Part shown: one piece after another, positions 52,761-64,000 of the stretch | How the letters are laid out: the number at the start of each line of letters is the position of its first letter | Numbering within the stretch: the first letter of the stretch is position 1 | Assembly: GCF_000165395.2 (NCBI RefSeq) | Contig: NC_067396.1 | Span: forward strand, 1-64,000 | Reading direction: 5' to 3' | DNA length: 64,000 nt | Source: Babesia bovis T2Bo | Lineage: Eukaryota > Apicomplexa > Aconoidasida > Piroplasmida > Babesiidae | Program-made: the position numbers and the translations under genes | The notes under the pieces: model-generated | What the model was told of the DNA's origin: nothing | The model's input: the letters and a program-made list of their open reading frames with translations, nothing else | Databases searched by the model: none

Positions 52761-55427
52761 ATGTCTATATTGCTTACACATAAACACAAAAAGAGATATG
52801 TAGTTCAGGTGATCTTCTGTATATTAACGTTATATGGGTGCTTAAGACACATATTTAATAGCTATCAGAGCGGTTATTTATCTGCTAATAGTGTGAAAGA
52901 TGCAAAGAGATATAACTCTAAGACAGTTAAGGGTAAACCGTTTGACAGTCAGACATTCAAGTTGAAGGTAGATTTCTTATCTGAAGATGCAGGGGCTATC
53001 ATTGTGGCACAATCCAAAGATATTTCACATTTGAAAAGCATTCAAAATGACGATCCAAATTCATATTTACTTGCTCCATGTCAGAAGACGGATTGGTTCA
53101 TAATTTCTTTCCCCGAGCGTATTTCAGTAAAGTATGTAGCGTTCATCTCAAATGAATACTATGCTTCTACATATAAAACTATACGTATATCTAGGTCCTC
53201 GGTTTACCCAAGCGAAAAATGGCACATACTTGCAGAACTAGAGACGGAAATGGGTCAGAGTGAGATATTTGATTTATCCCTTTTGTGTGATAAAGGAGGG
53301 ACTAAGGGCTGCTGGACTAAGTACATAAAAGTTGAATTTTTAGATTACCACAGATTTGAGGATAATTACTATTGTTCACTTACTAGCATGAAAGTATACG
53401 GAAGCACGGCAGTGGACTTGCTCGAAAGTGAGATCACTGACGATATCAATCCTTACAAAGGTACGAATGTACCATATGGCCAAAACACGGATAAAGTCAC
53501 GGAAATAGCCACAATCCACATAAAAGAACCATCCAATGATAACAAATTACAACCAGGGTGGCCGGATAATTACAGTGGACGTGTCGTATTTGGAAAAAGC
53601 AAAAGAATCTCAAAATTGGTGTGCCCTGCTACAATTACTAACAAATATGATACAATTCATGTATTGCTTTTTAAATTTATGGCATCGTTGGCGAAACGTA
53701 AAGATCTGCATGGAATCAACCATAGGTTATATCCACGTATGAAAAGATTTATTTATGAGAAAGATTGCGGAGTTCGCAGTCTTTTATCATTCTGGAGCAA
53801 TAATGCACTGCATCATGTTACCAATTGTAAGAGCAAGACTCGTTGCTGGAAGATGCTGTTTCATGTACAGCTTCCTTTGGACCACACTTGGTTTGAGAAG
53901 GTCATTTATAGGATGATAAAACAGGGATGGATCAAATTCAAAGTGCCTTGGACCTTTCGAGGAATTCTGAGCACACCAATTCTTCTCTGTGTACGTAGAT
54001 ATGGATTCTTGGGACGATTTACTTGTTATTACTACTTTTCATATACGTCATTCACGTTGACATCGAATCAAAAGATTGTTGGATACATTCCTACTCGTGT
54101 ACCTGATTTATCCTTCAAGTGCATCTACATACTTTTCAGCGATAGGAAGTTGAAGAAGGTTGCCCCTGTCTCAAAGAAAGACATATCGGAGGTTTTTAAT
54201 GGGCATACTTTCGTCAAAGGTACTAGAATGCTGATTGCGGACGATAGCATATCGTCCATCATACTTTCGCGCGACTTATGTGCCCTAACGATCAATGCAC
54301 ATATGTTCCAGAATGCTGACCATATGAAGTATTTGATGGATTTAGTTCTCAAATCATACGTCGCCTACAAAGATAATGTTGTATCCCGTGTTACAAAAGA
54401 CTTGGGTTTAGTTAGACAGATTGCGAATTCATTAGATAGAAGCAACACAAACTTTACGAGATTGCATATAGATAACATGGATGGCAACCATGTTGGAGCA
54501 AAAGGAGATGGAAGTGGAGGAATATGGGAAAATATACCTGATTCCAATTTCATATCTGACCAACGTATAAAGGCTATGAAGGAAACGAAAGGCCACGAAC
54601 ATGTGTTATTGCAGATATCCGAGCGAGTTAAAGCATTGGAAAATATAGTGGCTGAGTTTAGGAAGAAGCAGGACAACAGCGATGTTACTCTCGGGTCATG
54701 TCTTGAGCATCTGCAGTATGTAGCCAACAAAGTTCAAAGACGTACGTACCAAACATTGAACGTGACCACGTACGGAAGGGATATCGATTCAGAGTTTTCC
54801 AAAATACTCAATATTTTGGGCATTAAACGATACCATATAATATATGTGGACGATCTTCCAAGGAAACCTGTTTTCAATAAGATGCTGCAGGAAAGAAAAA
54901 TTGCCGGTTCATTTATCTTACAGACTGTGATTGTAGAAAAAGGATCATCGGCATTTAATAAATTGAAGGGGCAATGTTGCCACATTACTGGAGTGGTGCC
55001 TAAACAAAATAAGGGACGTTGCCACGTGATCATCGCACTCATAAAATTGAGCAAATATATGCCCATTTTAAGACGACTACAGGTTCTGGATTGTTGTAGA
55101 CGATTTGGATGTGTCTGCATAAGATATAATCCACCGGATTCGTCATACTTGGTTTGGCTACCTCATTTTTCCGGCGCTGATGGCACTAAAATCGGATGCA
55201 GTCTAATGGGACCGTTATATTCATTCATTGTTTCATGCTCAAATCATATATTCGCACCTGTCATCGCATTTTTTGAACACATATCTTTGGCCATTTTCAA
55301 CATATATACCCTATTTTTGTGTTTCTTCTTCTTTCAAGCTATTTGGTTTTATCGAGAAAGAAATACCAGGGTAATGATTTACGAAATGTCAAAGCATATC
55401 AAAAAGCTTAACCATCACACCGCTTAA
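52761..55427 (+). CDS. SUN-like domain membrane protein (SLP1/SUCO type)
   Basis: A single-exon gene of 888 residues. Residues 14-29 are hydrophobic (a signal anchor). Residues about 97-215 form a SUN-like domain: NSYLLAPCQKTDWFIISFPE, ISVKYVAFISNEYYASTYKT, YPSEKWHILAELETEMGQSE, CWTKYIKVEFLDYHRFEDNY and SLTSMKVYGSTAVD. This is the SLP1/SUCO pattern, in which the domain is N-terminal and faces the ER or perinuclear lumen, rather than the C-terminal SUN1/2 type. A short coiled coil (ERVKALENIVAEFRKK, about residue 620) and two hydrophobic stretches near residues 820-870 follow. Yeast Slp1 partners Emp65 to protect newly made membrane and soluble proteins in the ER; whether that role holds here is inference. 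The long middle region (residues 270-600) matches nothing I know. Confidence 0.8.
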   Translation: MSILLTHKHKKRYVVQVIFCILTLYGCLRHIFNSYQSGYLSANSVKDAKRYNSKTVKGKPFDSQTFKLKVDFLSEDAGAIIVAQSKDISHLKSIQNDDPNSYLLAPCQKTDWFIISFPERISVKYVAFISNEYYASTYKTIRISRSSVYPSEKWHILAELETEMGQSEIFDLSLLCDKGGTKGCWTKYIKVEFLDYHRFEDNYYCSLTSMKVYGSTAVDLLESEITDDINPYKGTNVPYGQNTDKVTEIATIHIKEPSNDNKLQPGWPDNYSGRVVFGKSKRISKLVCPATITNKYDTIHVLLFKFMASLAKRKDLHGINHRLYPRMKRFIYEKDCGVRSLLSFWSNNALHHVTNCKSKTRCWKMLFHVQLPLDHTWFEKVIYRMIKQGWIKFKVPWTFRGILSTPILLCVRRYGFLGRFTCYYYFSYTSFTLTSNQKIVGYIPTRVPDLSFKCIYILFSDRKLKKVAPVSKKDISEVFNGHTFVKGTRMLIADDSISSIILSRDLCALTINAHMFQNADHMKYLMDLVLKSYVAYKDNVVSRVTKDLGLVRQIANSLDRSNTNFTRLHIDNMDGNHVGAKGDGSGGIWENIPDSNFISDQRIKAMKETKGHEHVLLQISERVKALENIVAEFRKKQDNSDVTLGSCLEHLQYVANKVQRRTYQTLNVTTYGRDIDSEFSKILNILGIKRYHIIYVDDLPRKPVFNKMLQERKIAGSFILQTVIVEKGSSAFNKLKGQCCHITGVVPKQNKGRCHVIIALIKLSKYMPILRRLQVLDCCRRFGCVCIRYNPPDSSYLVWLPHFSGADGTKIGCSLMGPLYSFIVSCSNHIFAPVIAFFEHISLAIFNIYTLFLCFFFFQAIWFYRERNTRVMIYEMSKHIKKLNHHTA

Positions 55428-55544
55428 CAGACACATTAGTTCTAATTATTAGATAATACTAAAACCTTTTGTTGATCAACGGTGGATGAGCTGCAAGACG
55501 TAAAGACAATTCTGATCACTAGGTGACCTCTTGCTCCTCCCAAC

Positions 55545-58500
55545 TTAATTCTGTAGATTTTTTTCACATTCATAGATGCCATACCTGAAAGAGAAATCCC
55601 CAGGTAGAGTAATCTTCTTGAATCCGTATAAAGCGTTTGAGTAGATGTTGGAGAGTGTTAGATAATACATGTCATTTGTATTCGTTAGGTTATCTACAGT
55701 CACAACAATGTCAATTTCTTTGATATCACCCATTTCATAACGACACCACTTATCTGCAACAGTATGTGTTGTCAACACGAAGGTCATACCTCTTTTGGAG
55801 ATATTGGACATAGGTAACGTGGAGTTCGATCGCACATTCACTACTCTAGCTTCGATGGTTGAACGATCGTTGAAGTCTAATATCGGGTCAAAAAGATTGC
55901 TTTGGATGACCAGGTGTTTGTATATCATCATTGCATATTCTATATTCTTGAAATTGCGATAGCATGCCATAAGGTCAATGAAAGCCTGAAAGTATTTATT
56001 GGTAACTCCGCAACAGATACCTGGAATATACGTGGCAATTGATCCATGACGGATTTAAGGTCGTTGTTGTAGTCGAATATTGGCATTTTTAGTTTGAAAA
56101 GCCTTGCTTGTAGTAATAGGAATGTTTTTGCATGAGGATTGGATGCCTCAGCAGGTGCTATGGGCATTACAGCATCCGCTGATAGTTGCATATTGTATAC
56201 ATCCTCGTTATGTCTCAAAGGTACTTCTCCAAACTCCTTTGCATTAGAGATGATTCGTAATATCTTGGATACACTGTCGTAGTACGTGTTATCTGACAGT
56301 GATGACATTATGTTGGCCATAGTTTCGCAAGATATATAATATTGTGATGCTAGAATTCCTATGATAGAAGGAATGAAGACGTTGTCATCGTTATATACAG
56401 ATGTGGCAGTAGATTTAGTAGATATACACCCAAGTTCATTAAGTTTCTCCACGCACTTGGAGATTACCCAATTTGTCAAATCTTCGATAGCCAATTCCCC
56501 TTCATAGCCATTAAATAGGTCTATATTCAAGTAATATTGCGGATTCTTTTTCAATCTTTTGAAGAAGAAAGTATTTTTAAGATATTGTAGTCCCTGGGCT
56601 TTATTTGCAATAGTTCCAGATGCTATTTCAGAATTCATACTGTCTAGTAGGCGTTCATGAAACGAAGACTCCGCCGGAAAGGGTGAGAACATGAAAGCTT
56701 TGTAGAAGTCCACTTTTCTAGATTCCGTGTATACATATGCATATGCTTCCTTATCAAAAACCCTTCTGCCAGCTCTTCCCACCATCTGTGTGATTTTGTA
56801 TTATCGAATGTTTCACATACCTGCAGGATATCCGTCACAGAGTAGTCCGCATATTTCTTTGTCTTCCCATCATAATATTCAGTACCTTTAACAATAACTA
56901 TTTTAGCCGGCAAATTCACTCCCCATGCAAGTGTTGCGGTTGCAATCAATACTTTGATTTCCCCTTTGAGGTACATTTCCTCTATACGTATGCGGTCGCT
57001 GTCGTGCAGTCCGGCATGATGTATTCCGATTCCATGTTCTACAAAAACGTTCAAGTTTTCATCGATAAATGGCCTCGCCGAAATATCAATATTGGTCCAC
57101 CTTAATGACTTAACCTGCAGTAGGCTTACGAAATCTCTGGCAGTAGTCCTTGTTTGTCTCCTTGATGAAACAAATACAAGAACTGGTGCTGATATGTCGT
57201 GACGCATAATTGTGGAAAAAGCTGGCCTATTCATAGAATTCATCCTTGGACAATATGCTTTTAGTGGAAACCCGTCTATATATAGGTGGCATTTCACTGG
57301 TCTAACAGCTGGTGAGAAGTTGAATACCTTTGTCGAGCTAACAGAGATCCAATCAGCAATTTCTCCAGGATTGGCTAAAGCAGTAGACAAGCACACCAAC
57401 CGCGTATTACTTTGCGTAAATTTAGATATAAAACAGAGCCTACTTACAATAGCTTCTAAAACGGCACCTCTACTCTCGCCAAGAAGGTGTACTTCATCTA
57501 TAACTATAAGGCCTACCGATCGGACATATTTACGCGTTTTCCAGTGTCTTGAAATGCCATCCCACTTTTCAGGCGTAGTGACTATCACGTCGCTATTTAC
57601 AATTTCTTTAACACTGGTTCTTGAATCTCCAGTTACCTCAACTACTTTTTTGAACATTCCGAATTTTTTGTTCCAATCCTTGAGTCTTTCATAGGCTAGT
57701 GCCTTTAAAGGGGCTATATATACTACCTTTTTACAAACTTGAGTGCGCCACAGTCTGAACATGGCCAGTTCGGCAACCACAGTCTTACCCGAACCGGTAG
57801 GTGCCCCTACTAGCAAATTGTCATCGTGGTAAAGACAATAGGAAAGCATTTGTGTTTGAAGAGGGTTGAAGTATTTGTGTTGGTAATCAAACTTGTCACA
57901 CAATGCCTTCGTAGGCATGGGCCACAGCTTCAGGAGTTTAGTGTAACCTTCTTCCACATAAGCCAACCTTTTTGTACGCAATTGCTGTTCGAAGCTCAAT
58001 CCCAACCATTTACTTGAAAATACCTTAAGGATAAAGTATGTATCATCTTCACGTTGAGGCACAAACATATCTACGGTGGCGGACGTTTTATTACAGTTCA
58101 GCATAACCTTGGACTTGTTCAGAATGCATTCTTCGGAGCACAACCAAATGTAAAAAATTTCGTTTTTCCCATTCCAGCGCGTGCTCCAGTTATTTTTCAG
58201 CGTGATTTTAACGTTTACCTCGGTTATACACGATGTTATTGGACGCGAGGAAGGTATAATCTGTGGATATGGCACAAAACCTAAAAAACTTTCAACTGCA
58301 GATGCCTCACTTCTCGATTTCACCAACTGCGAAAACTCTGAGTGTGTTAGATCCATTAGTGACTCTAAATTATATGTTGAGAGCCTTGTTGCTGTGCCTT
58401 CTGATAGTGTTGGCAGCTTGCTGGATTGCATTTTGGCCCTATCATACATTGCATGATATGGTCTACAGAAATGATACAAGACGTTTAATGGTCGCAATTT

Positions 58501-61453
58501 AACATCCCATATTTGACGCTCAAACATTAAGGCCCATTTGTATATCAGGTTACCTATAGGAGGAGCGCATACGGTCTCTGACATGGAAACTTCGAAGTAA
58601 GCCAACAGTAGCCTGCCTATATTTTGTATAATGTAGTTCATATCGCTAATGAGGCTCGAAGACTTGATATACGTTCGGTTGATATGTGCCTCTATAAGCA
58701 AGCTTATTTTGGTCGTTATATGGTTTAACCCTCGTGTAGGCTTGAAAATGCTATGGCGCATGAGGTCCGATAGCTCTTCCAGTTCATCATTGCGATACAT
58801 AAGATTTTCAAACTCTTTACATTCACACACCCTTTCTAGTATATATTCATCAGTTATCAGTGGGCGCGGCGGTTGAGAAGATTGCTCTGTGTTATCTTTG
58901 TTGTCAGCCACTGGTTGTGTGGGAGCGCTTATTTCTGCATTCAAAGATACAGCAAAGTTATATATAGTTTCATAGTCGACATAATATCTCGCTGCGATGC
59001 GTCCCAAATCAGTAGACGCAAATTCCCCTGAAGGTTCATGGTACCTAATCAACTTGGATCTATCCAGGTTAATTGCAGCGTCACGCACTATTTTATGAAG
59101 CTGATTGAATATTTCCCCATCATTACTACTCTTAATTCCATATTTAAGAGCATTCTTGCGCATCCTAACATAAAGGAATGTATACCTAAGCCACGTAACA
59201 GCATCAGCTTCGTCTACCACCGTGCCTAATACAATTTCGGCGTTTAATGCATTTTCCAAATGTCTATGGAGGTGGGACTCTATGGGTAACTGTTCGGTTT
59301 GCATCTTTATGTAATCGTTCAGATTTTTGTGTTCCGTAATGAGAACACCTGTACCTGACGTATCGAATTGTGGCCTTCCAGCTCTTCCCATTATTTGTGT
59401 GAGTTCCAGGTAATTGATGTTCCGGTCCACTCCCAATCCCCCTATAAATGTACCCTTTATTATGACACAGTTCGCTGGCAGGTTGACTCCCCAAGCCAAC
59501 GTTGAAGTTGATACTAGTACCTTTATTAGGCCTTCTTTGAACATGTTCTCGACTACGTCTCTATCCCTTCTCACCATTCCAGCATGGTGTATAGACATGC
59601 AATATTCAGCAAACCGTTCAACATTATCATGCTTAGATTTTTTCAGCTGCTTGTGGAATCGTTGGTAAATATCTCGGTTTGGCTGGAATAGTTTTTGATG
59701 ACTCGGTGATTCCTGTATCATTTCAATCAACTTGTTAGCTGTCATTGAAGTTTCATTCCTGGAATGTACAAAAATTATACATTGCTTCCCGTTTTCTAGT
59801 GTTTGAATAATGTGGTCAAAACAGATCTCATACATTGTCCCGGTAATGTCCTTGCCCTTAACACTGCAAAGTTTTGAAAATAATACTGCAAAGCTCACCC
59901 ATAGAATACTTGTGACAAAGGCACGTGCCTATATTCGGGCCCGAAATGATAGGCATGCTCCGGAGCCACGCGTAGAAACTCGGCTACATCCTTCCAGTTA
60001 GGGAGGGTGGCGGATATTCCTACAATCCTTCTAGTTTCCTGTGTAGACTCAATCAACCTGAGCACTTTATAACATCATAAAGGCATATTTACCTTAATAT
60101 ACGTGCCACTACTGTCTCCAAAACTATGCCTCTGGTATCATTAAGGAGGTGAACTTCATCAATGATCAAGCAGCTAACCTTCGTGAGGAATGAGTCATCA
60201 GATTGCGTGCCCGTGCTGTACGAATTCCGAGTTATTACATCTAATTTTTCTGGTGTTGTAATAAGCACATCTATACTCCCCAGCTCTGAGGTTGGGACCT
60301 GTGTATCTCCAGTCACTTCTCTAACTCGGAGACCCAGATCTACCAAAGATTTTGAAAATTTGCCTGTGACCTCCGATGCTAGTGCCTTCATGGGAGCTAC
60401 GTAAACTACCTTAGTATTTTTCTCTCCACCGTTAAAGTAGGATTCAAAATTCTGCAAGGCGCAGAGAAGCGCTACATTGGTCTTTCCACAACCTGTACTT
60501 TATGGCGTTTACACTGTCATTGTCTACCTGTAGGTGCAGATATCAACATATTTTGTGAAGTTTTGAATGCTGTATTGTATACCATAGACTGTATGGTATT
60601 GAGTTTTTCAATTCCTGCGAATGCCTTTTGAGCCCACTGAGGCAAAGAGTCGATTCTTATCAGGTCATTTTCATTCTGCAGATCAGATATAATAAGTTAG
60701 TTGAATAACTTACTGCTACAAAGGGGTTAGATAAGGGAGGTATGACTGCTTTGTCATAGCATTCATGATACTCCCGCTCGATGTTTAGGTCTTTTTTAGG
60801 AGGTATGTATATAGGTATACCCAATGCAGTATTGATGCGCTGTTGCCCTTCCATGGACTTCATAAGCTCATCTGGACTTATCAAATTAAGTCCTGCTAAC
60901 ATGTTGTGTCGATGGTAATCAATGCCTTTGCCAGTATACCGGAGCAAAAGTGCCTGCATCTCTGCAATACCGTCCTGGGCGATTCTACCTCTAAGTATAT
61001 CCTGACTTAGTATATCTAGTTGTACTTCCCATTGACGTAATAAATTCTTTCGATTTTGTATGACTTGTGTTATAAACTCTGCATACTCGAATCCCAACTT
61101 ATCTACCAAGTTGGCCGCGATGACATTCTCATCGCAATTTAGCATGGTGATTAGTTGTCCCAATATTTCGAATTGGGGGAGATTTCTCTCTTTGCAGACC
61201 TGTTCGCATATAGCAGAACACCACGCCAATGTTCCGAAATCGGCTGATTGTATTTCCACTCTTTTAGCATCATCGTGATAATTATCCTGCAATTCTTCAA
61301 CATTTGCTCCTGTTCCTGAGATTCCAAATATTGACACAATAATATGTCCCTACCTTGTGATGAGGGTAGATCTTCAATCTGATATCTTAATAAGAACGGG
61401 TGCATAGGAAACCCTGCGTAAGGGCTTTGGTAGGATTCCACTATCGAGTCCAT
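55545..61453 (-). CDS. ASCC3: ASCC3/Slh1-type Ski2-like double helicase
   Basis: A multi-exon gene of about 1,900 residues starting MDSIVESYQSPYAG. The order is an N-terminal ASCC3-type region, then helicase cassette 1, with Walker A split by an intron (APTG|CGKTNVALL), YVAPMKALASEV, TTPEKLD and DEVHLL. A Sec63-like module follows, then cassette 2 (GAPTGSGKTVVAELAMF, YIAPLKALAYERL, TTPEKWDG, DEVHLLGE, MVGRAGRR), and finally a second Sec63-like module ending SFRYGIYECEKNLQN. Both cassettes keep SGKT/CGKT and DEVH, which favours ASCC3/Slh1 (collided-ribosome rescue, RQT complex) over Brr2, whose second cassette is usually degenerate. Introns of about 35-38 bases include 36 bases before MVGRAGRR, 35 bases before AFIDLMACYRNF and 38 bases near 61,310-61,345; several are in frame or nearly so. 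Confidence 0.88.
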
Positions 61454-62487
61454 GATTTCAGATTTGCAGTAAAACAACTCGAAAAGGATTGCGATATTTT
61501 TTGGCTATATGAACTAATGTTGGTGCATAATTAACGTTGTTAAACCATCCTAAGTTTGAATAAACCTCCTGTTAATCGATTATATATTGGGGAGATATAA
61601 TGCTTACTTACCGCACTAAACAGAAGTTAGACCACATCATGATTTCATATTCATCAAAGGATAATCCAAATATATTTGTCTCATGTCTGAAGGTTAGCTT
61701 GTAGGTTCATTTGGTCCATAATATGCGTCAACATTCTGATGCAACCATGGAATACATAAAAAACTATCCAATAAAGGTATATAATTACATCAAAATTTAG
61801 ATTAATTTTAGGTCCACAAAGGGGCGTTTATGGTCGTATAGCTCAGTATGGTGGATAGAAGATCGAATGTGATTTTGAACAACTAATGTTGGCGTTTTAA
61901 AAGCAAGCAGACCACGTAGTACACATCAAATGTATCAAACATTTTAACTCGACATAATTAGTTAACATAGATCTAGATGTGTACATGCTAAACGATATAA
62001 TTGTAGGCGTAACACCAAGCTGCTAGAATCATGTACTCTACGACGGGTCATAAATTACCTTATTTTGGAATTCACTCCATTCTGGTAATGCACAGATATA
62101 ACTACTGATACAATGGTAAAAACGGGGTGATATTCAAGTATGCCCATGAAAGATCCACATTGAACTTGCAGTGACCACTTGAAGGGGAGCATAGCGCTGT
62201 TATATCGTTGATAGATACCCTTTATTTATCTACACTATGTGGTATTATAAGCTGACGAATGTGTGCCCTATCGGTGTGAGTGGGTACCAAAACGTTGTGA
62301 CTATGGCGCGTGGTGTGGCTCATATTACATCAAAAGGCGATACACCATTTGTAGGAGTAATAATTGGCTCTAAAATCGTAAAAATAGATAACCAGTTACT
62401 TTATGGCGCAGTGTTGCGTTACACCTATGCTGTATAGTGGTCCTAATCAAGACGTACCGGATTATCTCCCGGACACAGTGGGCAACG
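61454..62487. other. Divergent spacer helicase / NF-YC
   Basis: About 1 kb between two divergent genes. A small plus-strand frame (62,237-62,437, 66 codons) has protein-like composition but no known features. A tRNA-like word near 61,835 was rejected. No other gene is supported. Confidence 0.4.
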
Positions 62488-63375
62488 ATGTCCGGCAGTA
62501 GTGATGCTGACCTATTGGAAGATGGAGTGGATTGGCAAGCCAAACACAACGACAACCAGGGCTCAGATCGTTCTTCAGCGGCGGGTGAAGGGCGCCCTTC
62601 TGGCAAGAGTAACAATCTGCCCATTGCGAGAATAAAAAAAATAATGAAGGAGGGTGAACACCCGGGTATGATCGCAGCAGATGCACCGGTACTACTAGCC
62701 AAAGCTTGTGAAATGCTCATAAAAGACCTTACTTTGCAGTCATGGGACTGCACTGTAACCACAAGCCGCTGCACCTTGCAAAGGCAAGATGTTGCAGCCG
62801 CTATCTTTAAGAACGACATTTACAACTTCATGTTAGATATATTCACACCTGATGAACTGATTCCAAAAATGGAGCCAAAAGTTGGCAATGCTATGCAGTT
62901 CAACAACATGAAGCTCGCCAAAGACCCACGTGGATTCGCCGCTCTGCATGGCGCGGCTAATTCTCGTAATGGCTATTTGAGAAAAGGTATGGCTGTGGCA
63001 CAGATTCCTCGGCTCATGGGCCCTAAAGATATATATAACCCCGGAGTACAACGTCCCTTGATGAGTCGCGCTCCGCAGGGGCGTGCAATGGGTTCTTATA
63101 ACACGTTTACGATGGCCTCCCGTGGTGTCAATGGACTGAACAATATGTTGCAGTTTTCTAATCGGATGGGATTGGGCAACTCGCCACAGACTACTTTTAC
63201 ACCGAACACACCGATACAACCGCGCCCCAAATCACAGACAATGGCGCCGGGATATATGCATATCCCCGGTATCAACAAACAAATGAGTCATAACCAGCAT
63301 CAATCCTCATACGTTCAACCATATGCGACAGGGCAGAACCTTGAGTCCCCCAGGACTCATCAACCGCAGCAATAG
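62488..63375 (+). CDS. NFYC: NF-YC / HAP5-type histone-fold transcription factor
   Basis: The start at 62,488 (MSGSSDADLLEDGVDWQ) gives 295 residues; the open frame extends upstream without an ATG. Residues about 44-130 form the NF-YC histone fold: LPIARIKKIMKEGEHPGMIA, APVLLAKACEMLIKDLTLQS, CTLQRQDVAAAIFKNDIYNF and LDIFTPDELIP. TLQR-x-D and the ARIKKIMK start separate it from NC2-alpha (DRAP1). NF-YC pairs with NF-YB to bind CCAAT-type DNA with NF-YA; whether an NF-YA exists in this organism cannot be seen here. The C-terminal half is low-complexity, rich in Asn, Gln, Pro, Met and Gly, like the Gln-rich activation region of other NF-YC proteins. Single exon. Confidence 0.92.
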   Translation: MSGSSDADLLEDGVDWQAKHNDNQGSDRSSAAGEGRPSGKSNNLPIARIKKIMKEGEHPGMIAADAPVLLAKACEMLIKDLTLQSWDCTVTTSRCTLQRQDVAAAIFKNDIYNFMLDIFTPDELIPKMEPKVGNAMQFNNMKLAKDPRGFAALHGAANSRNGYLRKGMAVAQIPRLMGPKDIYNPGVQRPLMSRAPQGRAMGSYNTFTMASRGVNGLNNMLQFSNRMGLGNSPQTTFTPNTPIQPRPKSQTMAPGYMHIPGINKQMSHNQHQSSYVQPYATGQNLESPRTHQPQQ

Positions 63376-63465
63376 GCTGTGATAATGAAGAACAAATTTC
63401 GAATTAAATTATTTTATACACAGAGTTTGTTACATTCTTTATGTCGCCTTTCCCGATATGTTTAT

Positions 63466-63940
63466 TTACCGTTCACATTTATGCCGGTTCTGCGACATGC
63501 AGGCCTTGTCTACGCAACATAATCGTAGTATCCAAGGGCCTGGAAACCATGAAATACGCCGGCTAATAACTAACTTTGTATTTGGCCTCGACGTTTTTGT
63601 GAAGCGTTTTTTCATAATCGGGACAATCCACAAAGTACTTGGGGGCGCTGAAGAAGCACGGGTATCTACCGTAATGCTTCGCTCTGGTAGGACGATACGC
63701 TGCAACAGAGATGTAGGCATAGCTCCGCGGCTTAACATACCGTGCGTAATCTCTTTGCTGTAATCATGTTCGTTGTCTACTAAAGATCCAGTAAATTTCA
63801 TTGCGAAGTTTCTGTAACATCACTTTGACCATTGACACAATGTACTGACATACCTCAACGAGTGGTTGTAATATGGAATGGCATGAGCATGTAACATGAG
63901 CCTGTCAGGTAGCTGCAATCTTCCATGACGAACCCTCCCG
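63466..63940 (-). CDS. Partial gene of unknown function, running off the window
   Basis: Two exons are visible (63,940-63,854 and 63,811-63,466) joined in frame across a 42-base intron (GTATGT..ACAG), with a further acceptor (TTTTTCAG) at 63,941 showing that the gene continues to the right. The joined product reads GRVRHGRLQLPDRLMLHAHA, IPYYNHSLRNFAMKFTGSLV, SLLQRIVLPERSITV, and ends basic and Cys-containing (CMSQNRHKCER). It is rich in Arg and Lys, which would suit a mitochondrial ribosomal protein, but I cannot name a family. An overlapping plus-strand frame is judged to be a shadow. Confidence 0.55.
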
Positions 63941-64000
63941 CTGAAAAATAATTTGCGATTAATAATAATCTTGGAGCGCATGGAGTATCAAATATCATTC

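Noticed and set aside
60162..60404. Plus-strand frames within the helicase gene
   Set aside because: They overlap conserved helicase motifs on the other strand and show no features of their own; likewise 57,212-57,694.
55545..61453. Assignment of the double helicase to Brr2 (U5 snRNP)
   Set aside because: Both cassettes keep full ATPase motifs and the second has the ASCC3-like YIAPLKAL..ER and TTPEKWDG-ISR run, so ASCC3/Slh1 fits better; a phylogeny would settle it.
61830..61910. tRNA-like string (TATAGCTCAGTATGG)
   Set aside because: The D-arm does not pair properly and I could find no matching anticodon, T arm and acceptor stem in the right spacing.
62237..62437. Small plus-strand frame upstream of NF-YC
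   Set aside because: Open and ATG-started but without any recognisable feature; the histone-fold gene starts more plausibly at 62,488.
1..64000. CRISPR arrays, bacterial operons, prophage or insertion sequences
   Set aside because: Nothing of the kind is present. Telomere type, introns and gene content are eukaryotic apicomplexan, and the repeated elements have no transposase.

Overview
This window reads as one end of a chromosome of a piroplasm, most probably Babesia bovis or a close relative. Three things point there: it opens with 630 bases of CCCTAAA telomere repeat, it carries several copies of the B. bovis-type ves1alpha/ves1beta variant surface antigen genes together with SmORF genes, and its housekeeping genes are apicomplexan in style with very short introns (33-44 bases). 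The chromosome number cannot be told from sequence alone.

Layout. (1) 1-630 telomere; 630-1716 gene-poor subtelomere. (2) 1.7-11.9 kb: a mirrored block. A divergent ves1beta/ves1alpha pair with a 434-base gap (5047-5480) sits in the middle, flanked outward on both sides by a multi-transmembrane gene and then a small secreted two-TM gene. Both ves genes of the pair are cut short at the 3' end, and further ves pieces lie downstream. (3) 12-19 kb: a SmORF, a large multi-TM protein, another small two-TM protein and a transporter-like protein. (4) 19.7-22.9 kb: a multi-exon ves1beta lacking a visible C-terminal membrane segment. (5) 24.8-25.9 kb: an enlarged SmORF with four repeat modules. (6) 26.6-34.8 kb: two long ves1alpha genes head to head; both lack exon 1 and the usual promoter, and one is frameshifted before its membrane anchor. 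(7) 35.3-35.5 kb: a ves tail relic that abuts (8) a very A+T-rich gene-free stretch of about 3.3 kb (35.5-38.8 kb), a good centromere candidate. (9) 38.9-64 kb: conserved single-copy genes: CstF-64-like RNA-binding protein, RAP-domain protein, adenosine deaminase, proteasome alpha-5, an N-terminally acylated TOG-domain protein, a four-TM protein, a SUN-like (SLP1/SUCO type) protein, an ASCC3/Slh1-type double helicase, NF-YC, and a partial gene at the edge.

How it fits together. The left part is a surface-antigen variation zone. ves1 genes encode VESA1 subunits placed on the infected red cell, and known biology in B. bovis is switching by segmental gene conversion into a divergent expression site. 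Here the promoter and exon 1 sit with truncated bodies, whereas the long bodies sit without promoter or exon 1, which is what a donor archive would look like. A small perfect palindrome (5-6 base arms, 3-base loop) recurs about eleven times, only in the ves-bearing segments. In coding exons it is always in frame and always reads through a Pro-Lys-Ala or Pro-Ala-Lys-Pro-Ala core. This is the most unusual unexplained signal in the window.
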